Positions 49,261 through 58,008 of a stretch of 61,287 nt of DNA are shown piece by piece. The stretch lies in contig JAGVXI010000008.1 in the NCBI GenBank assembly GCA_018303855.1, positions 1 to 61,287 on the forward strand, read 5' to 3'. Both the position numbers and the translations under genes were made by a program. The notes under the pieces are model-generated. The model was not told the origin of the DNA, did not search any database, and saw only the letters and a list, made by a program, of their open reading frames with translations. Source of the stretch: Candidatus Pacearchaeota archaeon. Its GTDB lineage: Archaea > Nanobdellota > Nanobdellia > Pacearchaeales > GW2011-AR1. Numbering within the stretch: position 1 is the first letter of the stretch; each line of letters starts with the position of its first letter.

Positions 49261-51714
49261 ATGAAAAACCACAAAGCGTATTTTTACAGTTTAGATGCTC
49301 TGATAGCCCTAATTGTAATTCTTGGAGTTGTGCTGGTTATCAAGCCTTCGGTTATAATTAAAGCTCCGCAGATGAATTTGCAAGAAGATTTGCTGAATGT
49401 TTTATCATCTTTGAAAGTTGGGGAAATTGACAACCCTTATGTCCAGAATCTTGTTTCAACAGGTGAAATTGTGGATCTTAATCAATCTGTCCTTGAGCAG
49501 ATTGGCGAGTTTTATGCTGTCGGCGATATAAAAGCAGAACTAATGACTAATGCAGTCTTATCTCAATTAGAGCCAGAAAACAATCTGGGGGTATATTTCA
49601 GTGGTATCCCTATCTATGAAAATGGAATTCCCATTAGCGATGCAAGAGATATATGGACTGCGCGCCAGATAATCAGCGGAATTCAGGCAGGAGAGAGTGT
49701 TAGGGGTTATTCCTCACGAGCTTTTCTTTCTGCATCTAATAAAGTGGATTATTTTTATTTCGGCGGTTATGTTGGCGATGGGAATATAACTGTTAAATTC
49801 AATGATAAAATAACTGGGGCAAAAATTGAAGGAGTTTTTTCTGGAGAATTTGATTTGTACATTAATGAGCAATTTGTTGGACATTATATTCCATCTGCAT
49901 CTGTTCCATACAAGATTGATTTGTCTTCTCATCTTAGCAAGTTTAACTCTGGAATAAATTATATTGATTTTAAATCTAATGGAAACTTGTATATTGCAGG
50001 GGGATTTATCAGAACTTCCCACGAGCAGTCAGCTGAATTTATCTCAAGCACAAAAAAATATTTCCCTGGCATTAAAGGTCTAATTAACATTTATGACAGC
50101 TTTTATGTTCCAAGTACATTAAACACAATAGATATTTTTTTGCATTTAAGGAGCCAGCATGATTTATTTTTAACAATTGGCAATCAAATAGTTTTTCAGG
50201 GAAATACCGGCGGAGTAGATAGCATAATAAGCTTAAGCAATTCACAGCTTGCAGGCTTGCTTGATTATTCTCAATTAGAGGGGAAGACAATTCCTCTAAG
50301 GCTTGGATTATTTAATGCAACTTATTTAATTAATCAAACAATTGCTTCTGATGTTTTTTCAGTTACTGATTTGAGCGGGAGCATGGATGAGTGTGCTTTA
50401 AATTGCAGTATTAATCCAATCAAGCTTATAGATTTGGCAAGAGATGCGAATAGAGCCTTTATTGAGATTATTCTAAATTATTCTGACAACCGCGCTGGTT
50501 TAGTTGGTTATGAGTCATTAGCCAAAGAAGAAGATTATCATGGTTTGTCAACAGATATTTCATCGCTTAATCAGGAAATTGATTCATGGAAACCTGGAGG
50601 AGGAACCTGCATTTGTTGCGGGGTTAATAAAGCAGCTGAGAAAATACAAGCTGAATCTGATGCAACAAAATTTAAAGCGATGGTTGTAATGAGCGACGGC
50701 AGGGCAAATGTTAAATGTCCTGAACAAGCTACTGGCAGTGCAACTGAAGACGCTATACAGGCTGCATGCAATGCGTATGATAATTATGGGGTGAGAGTTT
50801 ATACTGTCGGGTTTGGAGATCAAGTAGATGAGCCTACAATGCAGGCAATGGCTTCTTGCAGCAATGGAAATTATTATTATAGCAGTGTTGAAGAGCTTGT
50901 TGATATATACAGAAAGATAGCAGGAGATATAATTAATGCTTCATATGTTGAGCAGACAGTTGTTGCGCAGGGAATAGATTCCCAGCTTTTTCCTGATTCT
51001 TATATTCAGCTAAATTTTGACAGGCAAATTTCTTATGGGTTAATTATTAGTGCAGAAACTCCTGAATTTGGCAATGAAATTTCTGAAGGCAAATTAGAAG
51101 TGCCTGATAATGTTGAGGTTTATGACTTAGGGATTATCTCTTATTCTGGCTCTAAGTGGACTGACAGAGCAAGTATCTATAATGATGTTTTAGGTGTATG
51201 GGATGAATTTTACAATTTAGAAGATTATGGCTTGGCATATACTAGCTTAGGGGATCCTTATATTGTAAATGTCCCCCCTGAAAAAGTTGCAAAAGGCAAT
51301 AATACTCTTAAGATTTCAACAGGATTATCTCCTGCTAATTTTTCAGGGGGTTCCCGTTATAATAAAATAGTTTATACATTTATTAAGGATATCTCATCTT
51401 ATTCAACAATAGTTGCAAGTGCAAAAGGATGCATCTGGCATATAGAATTTGAAGGAGGGGGGATAGAATCAATTAGCGTTCCTCAAGATTACGCAGGCTC
51501 AGAAGAATGCTATTACACTTTTGATAATCTAGCTTATAAAAGCAATGATGCGATTGACATTGCTGTTTATCGTCTTTTGCAATCTCTTGACTTAAATTTA
51601 AACAGAAAAGTTGAAACTAAATTTTCAGAGCAAGATTTGGCATTAAGCACTAATGAAATCCAGGGCATCCCTTTTACATGGGATACAGAAGTGCAGGCTA
51701 GGGTTTGGAGGTGA
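49261..51714 (+). CDS. pilus-associated vWA-domain protein
   Basis: The start ATG at 49261 (MKNHKAYFYSLDALIALIVI) gives 817 residues; TTG codons upstream would add up to 13. The N-terminal helix is pilin-like. Beta-rich domains follow (about 130-350), then a von Willebrand A domain (about 362-560) with MIDAS DLSGS (D370) and VVMSDGRANVKC, then more beta structure to the C-terminus. vWA domains bind ligands through a metal; here it is probably a tip adhesin or mechanical sensor. Cys pairs within the vWA domain (about 375-380, 440-450, 490) suggest disulfides. Confidence 0.8.
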   Translation: MKNHKAYFYSLDALIALIVILGVVLVIKPSVIIKAPQMNLQEDLLNVLSSLKVGEIDNPYVQNLVSTGEIVDLNQSVLEQIGEFYAVGDIKAELMTNAVLSQLEPENNLGVYFSGIPIYENGIPISDARDIWTARQIISGIQAGESVRGYSSRAFLSASNKVDYFYFGGYVGDGNITVKFNDKITGAKIEGVFSGEFDLYINEQFVGHYIPSASVPYKIDLSSHLSKFNSGINYIDFKSNGNLYIAGGFIRTSHEQSAEFISSTKKYFPGIKGLINIYDSFYVPSTLNTIDIFLHLRSQHDLFLTIGNQIVFQGNTGGVDSIISLSNSQLAGLLDYSQLEGKTIPLRLGLFNATYLINQTIASDVFSVTDLSGSMDECALNCSINPIKLIDLARDANRAFIEIILNYSDNRAGLVGYESLAKEEDYHGLSTDISSLNQEIDSWKPGGGTCICCGVNKAAEKIQAESDATKFKAMVVMSDGRANVKCPEQATGSATEDAIQAACNAYDNYGVRVYTVGFGDQVDEPTMQAMASCSNGNYYYSSVEELVDIYRKIAGDIINASYVEQTVVAQGIDSQLFPDSYIQLNFDRQISYGLIISAETPEFGNEISEGKLEVPDNVEVYDLGIISYSGSKWTDRASIYNDVLGVWDEFYNLEDYGLAYTSLGDPYIVNVPPEKVAKGNNTLKISTGLSPANFSGGSRYNKIVYTFIKDISSYSTIVASAKGCIWHIEFEGGGIESISVPQDYAGSEECYYTFDNLAYKSNDAIDIAVYRLLQSLDLNLNRKVETKFSEQDLALSTNEIQGIPFTWDTEVQARVWR

Positions 51715-51928
51715 TTTGGATGGAAAAAATTGTTAATTGTAAAAAATATGCCAGCTATGTTAACAGATTAAATAGTGAAAAATTGTTAATGATAAATGTG
51801 TTAGTTGTATTATCAAGTTAAATAGCAAGAGGTTGTTAATCATAAAAGCTGGAGGTGACTTAATGCAAGTGTGTTGGGTTAAAATTAGCAGGGATTATAC
51901 TACTCTGCTCTAAGTGCGAATATAAAAA
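51715..51928 (+). repeat. duplicated leader spacer, copy 2
   Basis: It shares blocks with 48503-48778 but lacks the palindromic element. Tandem short repeats of TTGTTAAT and AAATAG words also occur in it. Ends with AATATAAAAA at the start codon of 51929-52858. Confidence 0.7.
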
Positions 51929-52858
51929 ATGCCAGCAAAAATAAGCAACAAAAAAGCGCAGGTTTTTACTTTAATAGCAATAGCTCTTATTGGCTTGGTG
52001 TTTGTTTCCTTTAGCATTTATTCTGTTGCAGAGCAAAGGCATAGTGTTAAAACAAGGATTTCAACAATGGAAGGCTTTCTTAATTCTATTGAGCTAAACC
52101 TTCAAAGGCAGATTTATATTTCTGGTTTTAGGATAATATTTTTAGCAGAAGATGAAATAACAAAAAATGGGGAGTATATTACTAATGTAGATACATTTTT
52201 TAATGAAGCTTTTTTTCAGGGAACAGTTGCTGGGCAGTCTGCTGATATTATGCTTGGAGCAACTTATAATGACTTAATTGCTAGCATAAAAGACAAAGCT
52301 AAAAAGATTAATGTTGATATTGTAATGTCAAATCCTTCTATAACTATAAGCCAAGTTGATCCCTGGCATGTAAAAATGACTTTGTTTGCTGATTTTGTTA
52401 TGAGTGATAAATCTAAGCTTGCAAAATGGGAAAAGCAACAGCAAATTTCAGCTTATATTCCTGTTTCGAAATTTGAAGATCCGGTTTATACAGTAAATAC
52501 AATTGCATTAATTTCTAAAAAAATAATTCAGACACCTCATGAAGGGCAATATGTTGTGGAGGGTAATTCTGCTAATCTTTTGGACCATGTTAATAGCGAT
52601 TATTATTCATTCAATTCAGATGCTCCCAGTTTTTTAAAAAGACTGCAGGGAGATTTAACTGCAGATGAGAATGGAATAGAAAGTTTTGTAAACTCGAACA
52701 AGCTTTCAACTCAGGGTTTGCCTGTTTATGATAAATCTAAAATTGATCATATTTATTTTTCTTCATTAAACCCAAATAACTGCTATGTTGCAGGCATGCC
52801 TTCATGGTTCAGAATTGATGATACCCATTTGATTAAATACAATGCAACTTGTGGGTGA
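51929..52858 (+). CDS. pilus-associated secreted protein
   Basis: A 309-residue protein: MPAKISNKKAQVFTLIAIALIG has the KKAQ start of the locus's leaders, then the hydrophobic helix at about 13-34. The long, mixed extracellular part includes a helix (about 40-80) and beta segments, ending NCYVAGMPSWFRI. No recognised domain. Co-located with pilins, hence probably a minor subunit. Confidence 0.65.
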   Translation: MPAKISNKKAQVFTLIAIALIGLVFVSFSIYSVAEQRHSVKTRISTMEGFLNSIELNLQRQIYISGFRIIFLAEDEITKNGEYITNVDTFFNEAFFQGTVAGQSADIMLGATYNDLIASIKDKAKKINVDIVMSNPSITISQVDPWHVKMTLFADFVMSDKSKLAKWEKQQQISAYIPVSKFEDPVYTVNTIALISKKIIQTPHEGQYVVEGNSANLLDHVNSDYYSFNSDAPSFLKRLQGDLTADENGIESFVNSNKLSTQGLPVYDKSKIDHIYFSSLNPNNCYVAGMPSWFRIDDTHLIKYNATCG

Positions 52859-53090
52859 ATATTTATTGCTAGTAAATTAAGATATCTAATTTAATTAACA
52901 AATTTTATGACTACCTAGATTGCTAATTCTAATGCACATATTAATATAATAAAATGGTTGCTGGCAAGATTATAAACTAAAAATAGATAATTTTAGTATT
53001 AGTGAGCAGTATCAACTTAAATGTTTTTGATTGAGAAAACATTTAAATACCTGTTTTCCGAATATATAACATAAAAAGGAGGTTAAGATT

Positions 53091-53537
53091 ATGGAAAGAA
53101 GAGGACAGGCAGCTATGGAGTTCTTGATGACTTATGGCTGGGCGATACTTGCAGCAATCATAGTTATTGGCGTATTAGCATATTTTGGAGTGTTTAGCCC
53201 GAGTAAGTTGGTTCCAGAAGTGTGCACAATTAATAGTCCATTGGGATTATCGCCTGGTGATTGCCAAGTTTCAGCAGCTGGTGGAATTACTCTTGCATTA
53301 AGAAATGGTGCTGGAGAGCAAATAACAGTTTCAAGTATTGCAGTAACTAATTGCGGAACAGCTACTCCAAATCAGGCAGTTAATGATGGTGCAAAACCAC
53401 AGCTAACTGTTGCATGTACACCTTTATTATTAAGTGGGGCTAAGTTTAGCGGGGATATAACAGTAACATACAAGAGAGCTGGAGGAGAATTTGATCAGAC
53501 ATCAACAGGAAGAGTTTCTGGAAATGTAGGAGCTTAA
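53091..53537 (+). CDS. probable major type IV pilin
   Basis: A 148-residue protein. MERRGQAAMEFLMTYGWAILAAI: short leader MERRG, predicted cleavage before Q, E at +5, then the hydrophobic assembly helix (about 13-33) and a compact beta domain with a few Cys and many Ser/Thr/Ala. Own promoter (CATTTAAATACC, about 53040-53051) and strong ribosome-binding site AAAGGAGG 10 bases before the start indicate high expression. Last gene of the locus. Confidence 0.85.
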   Translation: MERRGQAAMEFLMTYGWAILAAIIVIGVLAYFGVFSPSKLVPEVCTINSPLGLSPGDCQVSAAGGITLALRNGAGEQITVSSIAVTNCGTATPNQAVNDGAKPQLTVACTPLLLSGAKFSGDITVTYKRAGGEFDQTSTGRVSGNVGA

Positions 53538-53830
53538 TTTATTTTTTATTTTTATTATTTTTTAATATTTTTAGAAGTTGGTTTTAGTTAGTTTTGCTAA
53601 AACCCTGTTAAAAATGTAAAGTTTGTGTTTATAATTATTGACAGCTAATAAATACGCTAAGGTGGTTATAAATTAAAAGTAAATCAATGGCTAATGATTC
53701 TTTATCATTAAAATTAGAAAGCATGTTGGTACCTTTAGCTATTTGAAGTTAAACCTGTGGTTCTTAACTTTATTGAGGTTGAATACTCGCATCTAAATAA
53801 TTTTATAAACATGGTTTCTTTCTTAAAATC
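53538..53830. other. AT-rich gap between pilin and thrS
   Basis: Starts with a T-rich run directly after the pilin stop (TTTATTTTTTATTTTTATT), which would terminate archaeal transcription. It contains the hairpin-like GTTTTAG...CTAAAAC (about 53580-53602) and a TAGCTATTTGAAG word also present at about 60269. No gene was seen. Confidence 0.5.
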
Positions 53831-55546
53831 ATGAAAATCCTTGCCTTGCACTCTGATTATGTCAAGTTTAAGCCATTAAAAAAAGCCCTGAAAAGCGTAG
53901 ATGAGTTAAAGCTTAAAGATAAAGCAGGCAAGTTAGTAAAAGAAGCTTTGATGGTTCTAACTGCTGTTGAAAAAGGTGATGAGAAGATTAAGGAGATAGT
54001 TGAAAAGTTTGTGTGGAATGTTAAAGATATTGCAAAACAGGTGCAGGTGAAAAATATTGTTTTATATCCTTATGCTCATCTTTCGAGCAATCTTGCAAAT
54101 CCAGAAATTGCATTAAAGGTTCTTGATGGAGCTGCGAAAATTCTTAAAAAGAGTTTTAAAGTTATTCAGGCACCTTTTGGCTATTATAAAGAATTTGAAA
54201 TTAAAGTTAAAGGGCATCCTTTAAGTGAATTAAGCAGGGAAATAAAAGTTGAAGGTAGTAGTAAGGGAAGAATTAAGGAAGAAGAAAAAATTGACTATAA
54301 CACTTTGCTTAAGGAAATCACTAAGTCTAAATTAGACAGAAGAAAACTAAAAGAAAATGACCACAGGATTATCGGGCAGCAAATGGATTTATTCAGCTTT
54401 AATGATGTTGCTCCTGGCATGCCTTTTTGGCATAATAATGGATTAATTATTTATAATGAATTAATAAAGTTTATCAGAGAAGAAATTAAAAAACAAGGAT
54501 ATGCAGAAATTAGAACACCAGAAGTTCTTGATGTTAAATTATGGAAAGTTTCTGGGCACTGGGAGAAATACAGGGAAAATATCTTTCTAAGTGAATATGA
54601 AAAAAGAACTTTTGCAACAAAGCCAATGAATTGCCCTGGGGGGTTGTTAATTTTTAAGGAAAAGCCAAAATCTTACAAAGATTTGCCATTAAGATTTGCA
54701 GAATTTGGAGTTGTCCATAGGCAAGAATTATCCGGGGTATTGGCAGGCTTATTTAGGGTAACTGAATTCACACAAGATGATGCTCATATATTTTGCACAG
54801 AGGCGCAGTTAGAAGATGAAATCTTGAAGATTATTAAATTAATGGAGAAGGTTTATGATAAATTTAAGTTTCCTTTTCATCTTGAGTTTTCAACACGCCC
54901 AGAAAAAAGAATCGGGAGTGATAAGATGTGGGATAAAGCTGAAAAATCTCTTGAAAGTGTTTTGAAAAAAAATAAGATTAATTATAAGTTAAACAAAGGC
55001 GACGGAGCTTTTTATGGGCCTAAGATTGATTTCCATACTGAAGACAGCCTTGGCAGAACCTGGCAGCTTGGGACAATTCAGTTAGATTTTTCAATGCCAG
55101 AGAGGTTTGATTTAGAATACACTAATGAAGATAACAAAAAGAAAATGCCTGTGATGATTCATAGAGCGATTTTTGGCAGTTTGGAAAGATTTATTGGTGT
55201 ACTTTTGGAACATACTAATGGCAGACTTCCTGTTTGGCTTGCTCCTATTCAAGTCAGAATAATTAATTTTACTGACAGAAATAGCGAAGCAACTAAGAAG
55301 GTTGTCAGCGATTTAGAGCAGGCAGTTCCTGGTTTAAGAATAGATTCTGATTTTAGGCAGACAACAGTTAATGAAAAAATTAGAGATGCTGAGTTAATGA
55401 GAATCCCCCATATAATTGTTATTGGAGATAAAGAAGAAAAAGACAGAACTTTAGCTGTAAGAGAGAGGGGGAGCAAGCAGATTAAATCACTTTCTCTTGC
55501 CGGGTTTTCTAAAAGTCTGAAACAGGAGATAGAGCAGAGAGAATAA
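53831..55546 (+). CDS. thrS: threonyl-tRNA synthetase, archaeal type
   Basis: A 571-residue protein. The N-terminal editing domain of archaeal type (MKILALHSDYVKFKPLKKAL, about 1-135) removes Ser-tRNA-Thr. The class II catalytic core has motif 2 (FGVVHRQELSGVLAGLFRV, about 297-315) and a Cys/His/His zinc set near 268, 318 and 443. The C-terminal anticodon-binding domain starts at LPVWLAPIQVRIINF (about 463-477). Somewhat shorter than usual for the family, but all domains are present. Confidence 0.95.
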   Translation: MKILALHSDYVKFKPLKKALKSVDELKLKDKAGKLVKEALMVLTAVEKGDEKIKEIVEKFVWNVKDIAKQVQVKNIVLYPYAHLSSNLANPEIALKVLDGAAKILKKSFKVIQAPFGYYKEFEIKVKGHPLSELSREIKVEGSSKGRIKEEEKIDYNTLLKEITKSKLDRRKLKENDHRIIGQQMDLFSFNDVAPGMPFWHNNGLIIYNELIKFIREEIKKQGYAEIRTPEVLDVKLWKVSGHWEKYRENIFLSEYEKRTFATKPMNCPGGLLIFKEKPKSYKDLPLRFAEFGVVHRQELSGVLAGLFRVTEFTQDDAHIFCTEAQLEDEILKIIKLMEKVYDKFKFPFHLEFSTRPEKRIGSDKMWDKAEKSLESVLKKNKINYKLNKGDGAFYGPKIDFHTEDSLGRTWQLGTIQLDFSMPERFDLEYTNEDNKKKMPVMIHRAIFGSLERFIGVLLEHTNGRLPVWLAPIQVRIINFTDRNSEATKKVVSDLEQAVPGLRIDSDFRQTTVNEKIRDAELMRIPHIIVIGDKEEKDRTLAVRERGSKQIKSLSLAGFSKSLKQEIEQRE

Positions 55547-55734
55547 TCATCACCTTTGTAGTCATAAACTCTGATTAATATCTTAACAAAATAGTTTATT
55601 GCAGTTTCTAATTTAATTTAGTTAATAACTGTAAAATTGGTTTAGTATACTAATTAATGTCTTGTTATGGTTAGACGTTCTATTGTATTATCAATTTTAA
55701 TTAATCTTATAAAGGCTTACACTTTTAATAAAAA

Positions 55735-55989
55735 ATGATGTCTTTAGAGACAAGAATTAATGGAAAGCTAATTGGCTATGCTCATATAGTCAATAAAACA
55801 GAGGTTCTTATGGAGGATAAGGTTATTGCTAACTATAAAGTTGAGTATTTCAGACCAGAGAACACGCCTAGCGTGATAAGTTTTGAGATTACTTATGAAA
55901 AAGAAGGAGGAGCAGAGGGGTTGGCTTTATTGATATTTAAAAAAATTAGTGAGACATTAAAAAAACAACCAAATAAAACGAGAGGATAA
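55735..55989 (+). CDS. small protein of unknown function
   Basis: An 84-residue protein with beta strands (about 3-65) and a final helix. No signal, membrane segment or known motif. A TATA-like CTTATAAAGG lies about 25 bases before the start, so it is probably expressed alone. Confidence 0.5.
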   Translation: MMSLETRINGKLIGYAHIVNKTEVLMEDKVIANYKVEYFRPENTPSVISFEITYEKEGGAEGLALLIFKKISETLKKQPNKTRG

Positions 55990-56002
55990 CCTGCTTTTGT
56001 TA

Positions 56003-56569
56003 TTACCAATTATTTTTAAGAACCCTTCTCCAAACTTCGTCATGCGGTTTTATCCATTCTACTCTAAGCCTTTCAAATTCAATTGATGTCCAGATAGCTA
56101 ACTGGGGTAATTGGTACTCCTTATCATACTCCAATGCAGGAACTCTTGATTCCCAATACTTTTTACAGGCTAAATTCATGGATTTTTTTGTTGATTTACC
56201 ATTGCCTGCTGATTCACGATATAATTCTCTTTCAATATGAGCTCTTTCAACTATATATGCGTCATCTTTTGATGTTAATTCAAAGCTTAATAAAATTACT
56301 TCGTTCTCTCTGCATATATCATGCATAAGATAATTCCAAAGGTGCGGAAATTTTGGATTTTCTAACCAAGATTTTGGTTCTGGTTCTAATAAACCCTCAA
56401 TTACTCCATCGTGGGCTTTGCTTGTGATATTATTCCCGCGCCCAAATCTTATGAATCTTCTTATCGGAATCAGCCCAGGTTTTCCATAAATTTCTTTATC
56501 CCGCATAGATTTATATGCCTTTGAATTTGAATAGTGGTATGCAGTAATTCTTTTTATTTTATTTTTCAT
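56003..56569 (-). CDS. protein of unknown function, possibly ADP-ribosyltransferase-like
   Basis: A 188-residue protein. An early AYHYSNSKAYKSM and GLIPIRRFIRFG pattern resembles the H-x-T/S and PRR elements at the start of some ADP-ribosyltransferase or RNA phosphotransferase folds, but the match is weak. Trp-rich elsewhere (SWLENP, WNYLMHDI, WIKPHDEVWRRVL). Convergent with 55735-55989. Function not assigned. Confidence 0.5.
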   Translation of the reverse strand: MKNKIKRITAYHYSNSKAYKSMRDKEIYGKPGLIPIRRFIRFGRGNNITSKAHDGVIEGLLEPEPKSWLENPKFPHLWNYLMHDICRENEVILLSFELTSKDDAYIVERAHIERELYRESAGNGKSTKKSMNLACKKYWESRVPALEYDKEYQLPQLAIWTSIEFERLRVEWIKPHDEVWRRVLKNNW

Positions 56570-56643
56570 CGTTAATATCTATTTATGTTTATTGAGCTTA
56601 GCATAATCATTAGTTTTATAAATATTGCTCTTCTGATAAAAAA

Positions 56644-57150
56644 ATGAACCCACAATTTTTTTTTGAAAAACTGCATGGCTCAAGCGAATATGAATCTTTT
56701 ATAAAAAATTATCCAGATGCTTTTCTTTGCTCAATATTTTTTATTCTTGATTTTGAAGCTAATGGTAAAGGGAACCAGTATCATTTTGATTATTATGTTC
56801 CGTCTCAGAAAAAAATGTTTGCTTTTCAGCTTGAGCAGGGAATAAAACTTGTTCCTGCTGACATAATTGAATCTGCTGAACAAAAAGAACCAAGCAAGCT
56901 TAAATTTTCATTTAACCTGAGTTTTAAGGAAATCGAGGGCTTGATTTTAAATGAAATGGCTTTTCAAAGCATTAAGAACCAGCTTCAAAAGATTATTGTG
57001 GTTCTGCAAAATGCCGACGGGAAAAACATTTATTTTTGCACTGTTTTTATCTCAAATCTTGGGTTAATCAAAGCCCAGATAGATGATGAATCTAAAAAGA
57101 TAATTGCGTTTGAGAAAAAAAGCTTTTTTGATATGATGAGGAAGAGTTAG
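56644..57150 (+). CDS. conserved-looking cytosolic protein, unknown function
   Basis: A 168-residue protein. Helical N-terminus (FFEKLHGSSEYESFIKNYPD), a beta-sheet core (about 27-75), two helices, and beta strands to the end. No membrane segment. Divergent from 56003-56569. Not recognised. Confidence 0.5.
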   Translation: MNPQFFFEKLHGSSEYESFIKNYPDAFLCSIFFILDFEANGKGNQYHFDYYVPSQKKMFAFQLEQGIKLVPADIIESAEQKEPSKLKFSFNLSFKEIEGLILNEMAFQSIKNQLQKIIVVLQNADGKNIYFCTVFISNLGLIKAQIDDESKKIIAFEKKSFFDMMRKS

Positions 57151-57271
57151 GGTTTATTAATATTGGGAAGTAATTAGATGTAGTGGAAGCCAATAAATTA
57201 TTAAGCCCATTATTTGATATTTATTCGTTATCTTATGCATAAGAGTTATATTTAGCGTGTTATACAATTAA

Positions 57272-57946
57272 CTACTGGTTAAGTTTTTTATTAGTAATAA
57301 TTCTACTATTAACCTTTGTTCTTTGGCTTTTTCTGGGTTTCTGTGCAACAAAAATTATATTAACCGCCTTTTTGCCTTCATTGTATTTTTTTATTATTTT
57401 AAACCCAGCTTTTTCAAACAAATTGTAAATTTCTTTTTCTGTAAACAAATAGTAATATCTCTTTCCTTTATCACGCCAGCTAACATATTTTTCTTTTGGC
57501 GCATTTTTGAAGCGTGGTGAGTCTTTGTTCCATACTGCAATTTGAACTTTTGCACCTGGTTTTAATATGTGGTAAAGTTCTTTTGCTGCTTTTTTATGCT
57601 GTTTCTTGTTTAAGCAGTGAAATGAAGCTATTGCGATTGCAGCGTTGAAGAAATTATTTTTATGTGGCAGTTTTGTAATTTCTGCAACAGCAAATTCTGC
57701 TTTAATTCCTTTTTGTTTTGCTCTTTTTTTTGCAAGTTTAATCATCTCTTCTGAAAAATCAACAAGCCACAATTTAGCGTTTTTTATTTTTATTAAATAC
57801 CTTCCTGCTCCGCTTCCAAAATCAAGAATATTACCTTTTTGTCTGTGCAAGAATTTTGTTGTAATTGGAGACTGAAATATCTTGAATTTATACCAGTCTG
57901 GAGCAATATTGTCCCAAACTTGCTTTTGTGATTTGCGTTCTTCCAT
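57272..57946 (-). CDS. Trm9-like tRNA wobble-uridine methyltransferase
   Basis: A 224-residue SAM methyltransferase of the Trm9/ABH8-methyltransferase type. VWDNIAPDWYKF (about 10-21) is the family start, motif I ILDFGSGAGRYLI (about 40-52), motif II LWLVDFSEEMI, and VSWRDKGKRYYYLFTEKEI (about 155-173) near the end. It would methylate 5-carboxymethyl-U34 made by Elp3 to mcm5U34. It is the undamaged relative of the gene at 32509-33132 and probably the working copy. Confidence 0.8.
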   Translation of the reverse strand: MEERKSQKQVWDNIAPDWYKFKIFQSPITTKFLHRQKGNILDFGSGAGRYLIKIKNAKLWLVDFSEEMIKLAKKRAKQKGIKAEFAVAEITKLPHKNNFFNAAIAIASFHCLNKKQHKKAAKELYHILKPGAKVQIAVWNKDSPRFKNAPKEKYVSWRDKGKRYYYLFTEKEIYNLFEKAGFKIIKKYNEGKKAVNIIFVAQKPRKSQRTKVNSRIITNKKLNQ

Positions 57947-58008
57947 AAAATAATAAAGAAAAAGAAGTTTATAAAATTAAACCTCTATAAAATATTATTT
58001 TTTTCTAC

